The notes under the pieces: generated by a model
Seen by the model: only the letters and a program-made list of their open reading frames with translations
Databases searched by the model: none
Told to the model about the DNA's origin: nothing
Part shown: piece after piece, positions 61,509 to 64,000 of the stretch
How positions within the stretch are numbered: the stretch's first letter is position 1
How the letters are laid out: every line of letters starts with the position of its first letter
Program-made: the position numbers and the translations under genes
Assembly (NCBI RefSeq): GCF_900109685.1
Contig: NZ_FOBB01000004.1
Location: 93,842-157,841, forward strand
Length of the DNA stretch: 64,000 nucleotides
Source of the DNA: Chitinophaga rupis
Lineage (GTDB): Bacteria > Bacteroidota > Bacteroidia > Chitinophagales > Chitinophagaceae
Direction: 5' to 3'

Positions 61509-61919
61509 ATGGAACCAAAATTTGAAAAATTTTTCACAGATTTTTTCAAGCCGGAAGGTGCTGATGATGCCCTAATCGACGGAATAAGTAAGCGATTAGA
61601 TTTTAAGTTGCCCGGCGATTATTTAGATGTAATGAGGACTTTTAACGGGGGCGATGGCGAAATTGGCAAAAACAGCTACCTGGTATTGTTCCCCATCAAT
61701 GAGCTTATTGAAACAAATAGTGATTACGAACTACTAATGAAGCAAATCCCCGGTTTCTTTCTATTTGGAAAGGACGCAGCGGATACCGGTTATGCTTTTC
61801 GAAAGACGGATCTATCCTATCATTCTTTCGGCCTAATGTCAAACTTCAAGACGGATTTTATTACCTATATCAGTAATGATTTCGAAGGATTTCTAAACTT
61901 TCTTTATATGCATGCATGA
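61509..61919 (+). CDS. SMI1/KNR4 (SUKH) family protein
   Basis: About 136 residues from MEPKFEKFFTDFFK. SUKH features: N-terminal helices, then LPGDYLDVMRTFNGGDGEIG (the family's LPxxYxxxxxxxNGG motif), LVLFPINELIETN, and FFLFGKDAADTGYAFRKTD with the typical GxxxxxxxY strand, ending in FEGFLNFLYM. Many SUKH proteins are immunity factors paired with polymorphic toxins, but no toxin gene lies beside it here. It may be an orphan immunity gene or have another role. Confidence 0.8.
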   Translation: MEPKFEKFFTDFFKPEGADDALIDGISKRLDFKLPGDYLDVMRTFNGGDGEIGKNSYLVLFPINELIETNSDYELLMKQIPGFFLFGKDAADTGYAFRKTDLSYHSFGLMSNFKTDFITYISNDFEGFLNFLYMHA

Positions 61920-62062
61920 GTGTACCCGATTAACTTCAACAGGTTTCATTTATCAGGATAGGTATAACTGTTGCTTGTCTCCCCGGTTGCTGATACTTCT
62001 ATGGCGCTGCTTTAAATCCTAAATCAAATTAAATAATCAATAATTCCGTGGAACTGCTGTAT

Positions 62063-62070
62063 TATTTTTG
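62063..62070 (+). promoter_or_regulatory. -7 box before the secreted nuclease gene
   Basis: TATTTTTG matches TAnnTTTG and would start transcription near 62077, 32 nt before the ATG at 62109. No clear -33 TTG is present. Confidence 0.45.
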
Positions 62071-62108
62071 CCACGGGTAAAAGTAAAAGAGATCGGCCAG
62101 TTTATATA

Positions 62109-62918
62109 ATGAAGTACATTGTTTTCGCACTGTTTTGTTTTTATTGCCTTGGAGTCACTGCTCAGACAACGGTTAAGATCTTGTCATGGAACTTAAAAGA
62201 TTTTGGAAGATCAAAGGATGGTCCGGAGATAAATTTTATTGCAAATACGGTAAAAGCATATGATCTGATTGCCATCCAGGAAGTTGTAGCTGGCTTTAGC
62301 GGCTCCCAGGCCGTAGCCCGTTTAGTTGATGCGCTTAACAGGAGCGGTGGCAAATGGGACTATGCAGTGAGTGAGATCACTTCCGGAAGTTCTTTACATA
62401 AAGCCGAGCGGTATGCATTTATATGGAAAGCGAAAAAAGTTACAAGGGTTGGCCGTCCATGGCTTGAGCAAAAATATGGACTTCTCATCGAACGGGAGCC
62501 ATTCTATGGCCGGTTTAAAATTGCCGGCAGAACATTCACACTTGTGAACTTTCATGCAATACCCAAATCCAGGCAGCCGGAGACTGAGATCAAGTATTTT
62601 AAATTCTTGCCAGGGTCCTATCCGGATGACAATCTGATCTTTTGCGGTGACTTTAATGTTCCAGCATCTCATACCGTATTTAATCCCTTGAAAAAGATGG
62701 GCTATACCGCTATGCTTAAGGGACAGAAAACGTCACTCAGGCAGCAATGTATCAATGGAGATTGTCTGGCCTCTGAGTTTGATAACTTTTACTTTAATCC
62801 CTCAACGATCAAGTTACTTAGTGGTGGTGTGATCCATTTTTACAGGGATTTTATAGACTTAAAGGTAGCGAGGAAACTTTCTGATCACGTTCCGGTCTTT
62901 GTTGTCTATGAGCTTTAA
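62109..62918 (+). CDS. Secreted DNase-I-like endonuclease/exonuclease/phosphatase protein
   Basis: 269 residues with a Sec signal (cleavage after GVTA). The EEP fold motifs are in order: SWNLKDFG (Asn about 28), IAIQEVV (Glu about 58), a catalytic-region NFHA, CGDFNVP (Asp-Asn pair) and the terminal SDHVPVF (Asp-His). All catalytic residues are present. Secreted members are usually non-specific DNases that scavenge phosphate and nucleosides from external DNA; sphingomyelinase-like phosphodiesterases share the fold. No lipobox; possibly released or periplasmic. Confidence 0.85.
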   Translation: MKYIVFALFCFYCLGVTAQTTVKILSWNLKDFGRSKDGPEINFIANTVKAYDLIAIQEVVAGFSGSQAVARLVDALNRSGGKWDYAVSEITSGSSLHKAERYAFIWKAKKVTRVGRPWLEQKYGLLIEREPFYGRFKIAGRTFTLVNFHAIPKSRQPETEIKYFKFLPGSYPDDNLIFCGDFNVPASHTVFNPLKKMGYTAMLKGQKTSLRQQCINGDCLASEFDNFYFNPSTIKLLSGGVIHFYRDFIDLKVARKLSDHVPVFVVYEL

Positions 62919-63123
62919 TATTCATGTACCATAATTATCCGTTTGCGCGCGCCGGGAGGGTTCTTAAGGTTTGCAAAACGGGTTTTACTTTCAGACGGAC
63001 AATAATGCCTGTTCATTTTTTTTAAAGCTGCGGTGAATGATGGATGGCTTTTGCAGTTTTAGGCACCTGCATACAGGTGATACATGCTTTGGTATACAAG
63101 GAAAAGAATAAATTAAATATTGA

Positions 63124-63801
63124 ATGACGGAAAACATACAGGACTCTGGTACACGAACATCTATGAATGAATTAAAGGAACAATACGGTGAACAACACTG
63201 GTGGAGCTGGTTTGAAGAAACTGCATCACTGAATGATGAACCGGTATATATTGGATATATAACGGGGCCATTGCAGATTGATGGTGATCTCATCCTCGAT
63301 GAAGATCCCTGGGCGATCATCATTGACGGAAATGTGGAAGTTAAAGGAACCATTATTTGTAAAACACCCGAAGAGCGCGTGAGTACGCTCATGATTTTGG
63401 GAAAATTACAGGCGCGTAATCTCTTCTTCTCAGGCGGTGCGCGTGTGGCAATTGAAGACGATGCCACCCTGTACGGCTTTGTTGTAGGTACCTGGGGTGA
63501 TGGAGGAGCGAGCCTCAATGTGACTGGAACCCTCACTGCACGCGGTGTATTGCTCGATGCCCATACACCGGCCAAAGCAACAAAACAAATCGATGCCCTG
63601 ATTATGTGTGGCGAGGGTTGGCCAGCAAAACCCGATTTCCTCGACGGTGACCAACCAGAACTTTTTGATCCTGGTGTACTCGACAGAGGCGGCCCCTTTG
63701 TTGACTTAAACCTTGTTCGCAATGCGGCGCAGGCCGGGGCGCCCGTATTCGATCAGGCTGCAGAACAGGCAAGGAGAAAGGCTAAAGGCTTACTTATATA
63801 A
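63124..63801 (+). CDS. Beta-solenoid-like protein of unknown function
   Basis: 225 residues. A helical N-terminus with Trp-rich EQHWWSWFEETA, then a row of short parallel-beta-like repeats (GPLQIDGDLILDED, WAIIIDGNVEVKGTIICK, MILGKLQARNLFF, GGARVAIEDDATLYGF, GASLNVTGTLTARGVLL), resembling bactofilin/polymer-forming or left-handed helix proteins. The C-terminus is helical and basic. No signal peptide. Function unknown. Its stop overlaps the start of a broken small frame (TAATG). Confidence 0.6.
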   Translation: MTENIQDSGTRTSMNELKEQYGEQHWWSWFEETASLNDEPVYIGYITGPLQIDGDLILDEDPWAIIIDGNVEVKGTIICKTPEERVSTLMILGKLQARNLFFSGGARVAIEDDATLYGFVVGTWGDGGASLNVTGTLTARGVLLDAHTPAKATKQIDALIMCGEGWPAKPDFLDGDQPELFDPGVLDRGGPFVDLNLVRNAAQAGAPVFDQAAEQARRKAKGLLI

Positions 63802-63922
63802 TGGATAAATTAAAGCTTATTAATGCTGTGACACAAAAGCTCATCGAATAAATGATCAGCCACAATTTGTACTTAAAGCGGAAATTGATATTCATTCATG
63901 GCAGTGCAGCGCACCAAAGTAG
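63801..63922 (+). pseudogene. Frameshifted or truncated small ORF coupled to the beta-solenoid gene
   Basis: The ATG of TAATG opens MDKLKLINAVTQKLIE and stops at 63851. Shifting frame near 63848 continues with INDQPQFVLKAEIDIHSW to a TAG at 63922. The two halves read like one short protein broken by a 1-nt indel. About 40 codons; family unknown. It could also be chance. Confidence 0.35.
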
Positions 63923-63948
63923 GCATAAGCCTTTATGACTTCGCTTTG

Positions 63949-64000
63949 TGAACCGGATTGGATTCGAACCAATGGCCTTCCCGGCTTATAGCCGGGATGC
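63949..64000 (-). tRNA. tRNA or tRNA-like gene, 5' part beyond the window edge
   Basis: The minus strand shows a T-arm ATTGG-TTCGAAT-CCAAT, a 3' acceptor strand CCGGTTC with discriminator A, a 5-nt variable region AGGCC and an anticodon stem TCCCG/CGGGA. The anticodon loop would be 9 nt (GCTATAAGC); if its ends pair, the loop is CTATAAG with anticodon ATA, which is not a normal bacterial tRNA. The identity is therefore left open. The 5' half is outside the window and no CCA is encoded. Confidence 0.6.

Overview
The window looks like a chromosomal segment of a Bacteroidota bacterium, most likely a Chitinophagaceae member close to Chitinophaga. Supporting signs are Bacteroidota-type promoters (TTG, about 20 nt, TAnnTTTG), many Bacteroidota lipoprotein signals, a type IX secretion (T9SS) C-terminal sorting domain, solitary MacB/FtsX-type ABC permeases of about 800 residues, a GH76/RicinB surface glycanase, NodT-type outer membrane factors and DUF6340. 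No plasmid, phage or CRISPR content is visible apart from one decayed integrase.

Layout. 1-5.2 kb: two lipoproteins, a TetA-like MFS exporter, a VOC lipoprotein, an SDR, a Crp-type regulator and an HxlR relic. 5.5-10.7 kb: a glycan-degrading pair (GH76 lipoprotein; SGNH-LamG-RicinB protein with T9SS signal) and an AraC regulator. 10.9-16.6 kb: efflux system 1 (TolC, RND, adaptor) behind an orphan 12-bp palindrome. 16.6-18.4 kb: a DUF6340 lipoprotein, a dead tyrosine recombinase and tRNA-Ser(UGA). 18.4-26.4 kb: efflux system 2 (adaptor, RND, OMF on the minus strand) with AraC and MarR regulators. 26.8-36.3 kb: two solitary ABC permeases around mutS2, msrA, a small membrane protein and a YgiD-type dioxygenase. 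36.4-47.8 kb: metabolic and housekeeping genes including a LigD without the phosphoesterase domain, an M23 endopeptidase and an FAD oxidoreductase. 48.1-50.6 kb: an outer membrane barrel overlapping a PAP2/haloperoxidase-like lipoprotein. 50.8-58.5 kb: efflux system 3 (AraC, degenerate SDR, adaptor, RND, OMF), a paralogue of system 2. 58.6-64 kb: small secreted or unknown proteins, a SUKH protein, a secreted DNase-I-like nuclease, a beta-solenoid-like protein and part of a tRNA-like gene.

The most interesting signal is regulatory. Both solitary ABC permeases have the same promoter layout: an identical 15-mer matching the sigma-54 -24/-12 consensus, then exactly 50 nt upstream a conserved 34-35-bp element with tandem half-sites, as expected of an enhancer-binding-protein site. 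A second pattern is a set of at least six intergenic repeat blocks, each made of its own short word repeated in inverted orientation, and each lying just 3' of a gene. A third is the MarR gene, whose palindrome sits exactly between its -33 and -7 boxes and recurs just after its own stop codon.
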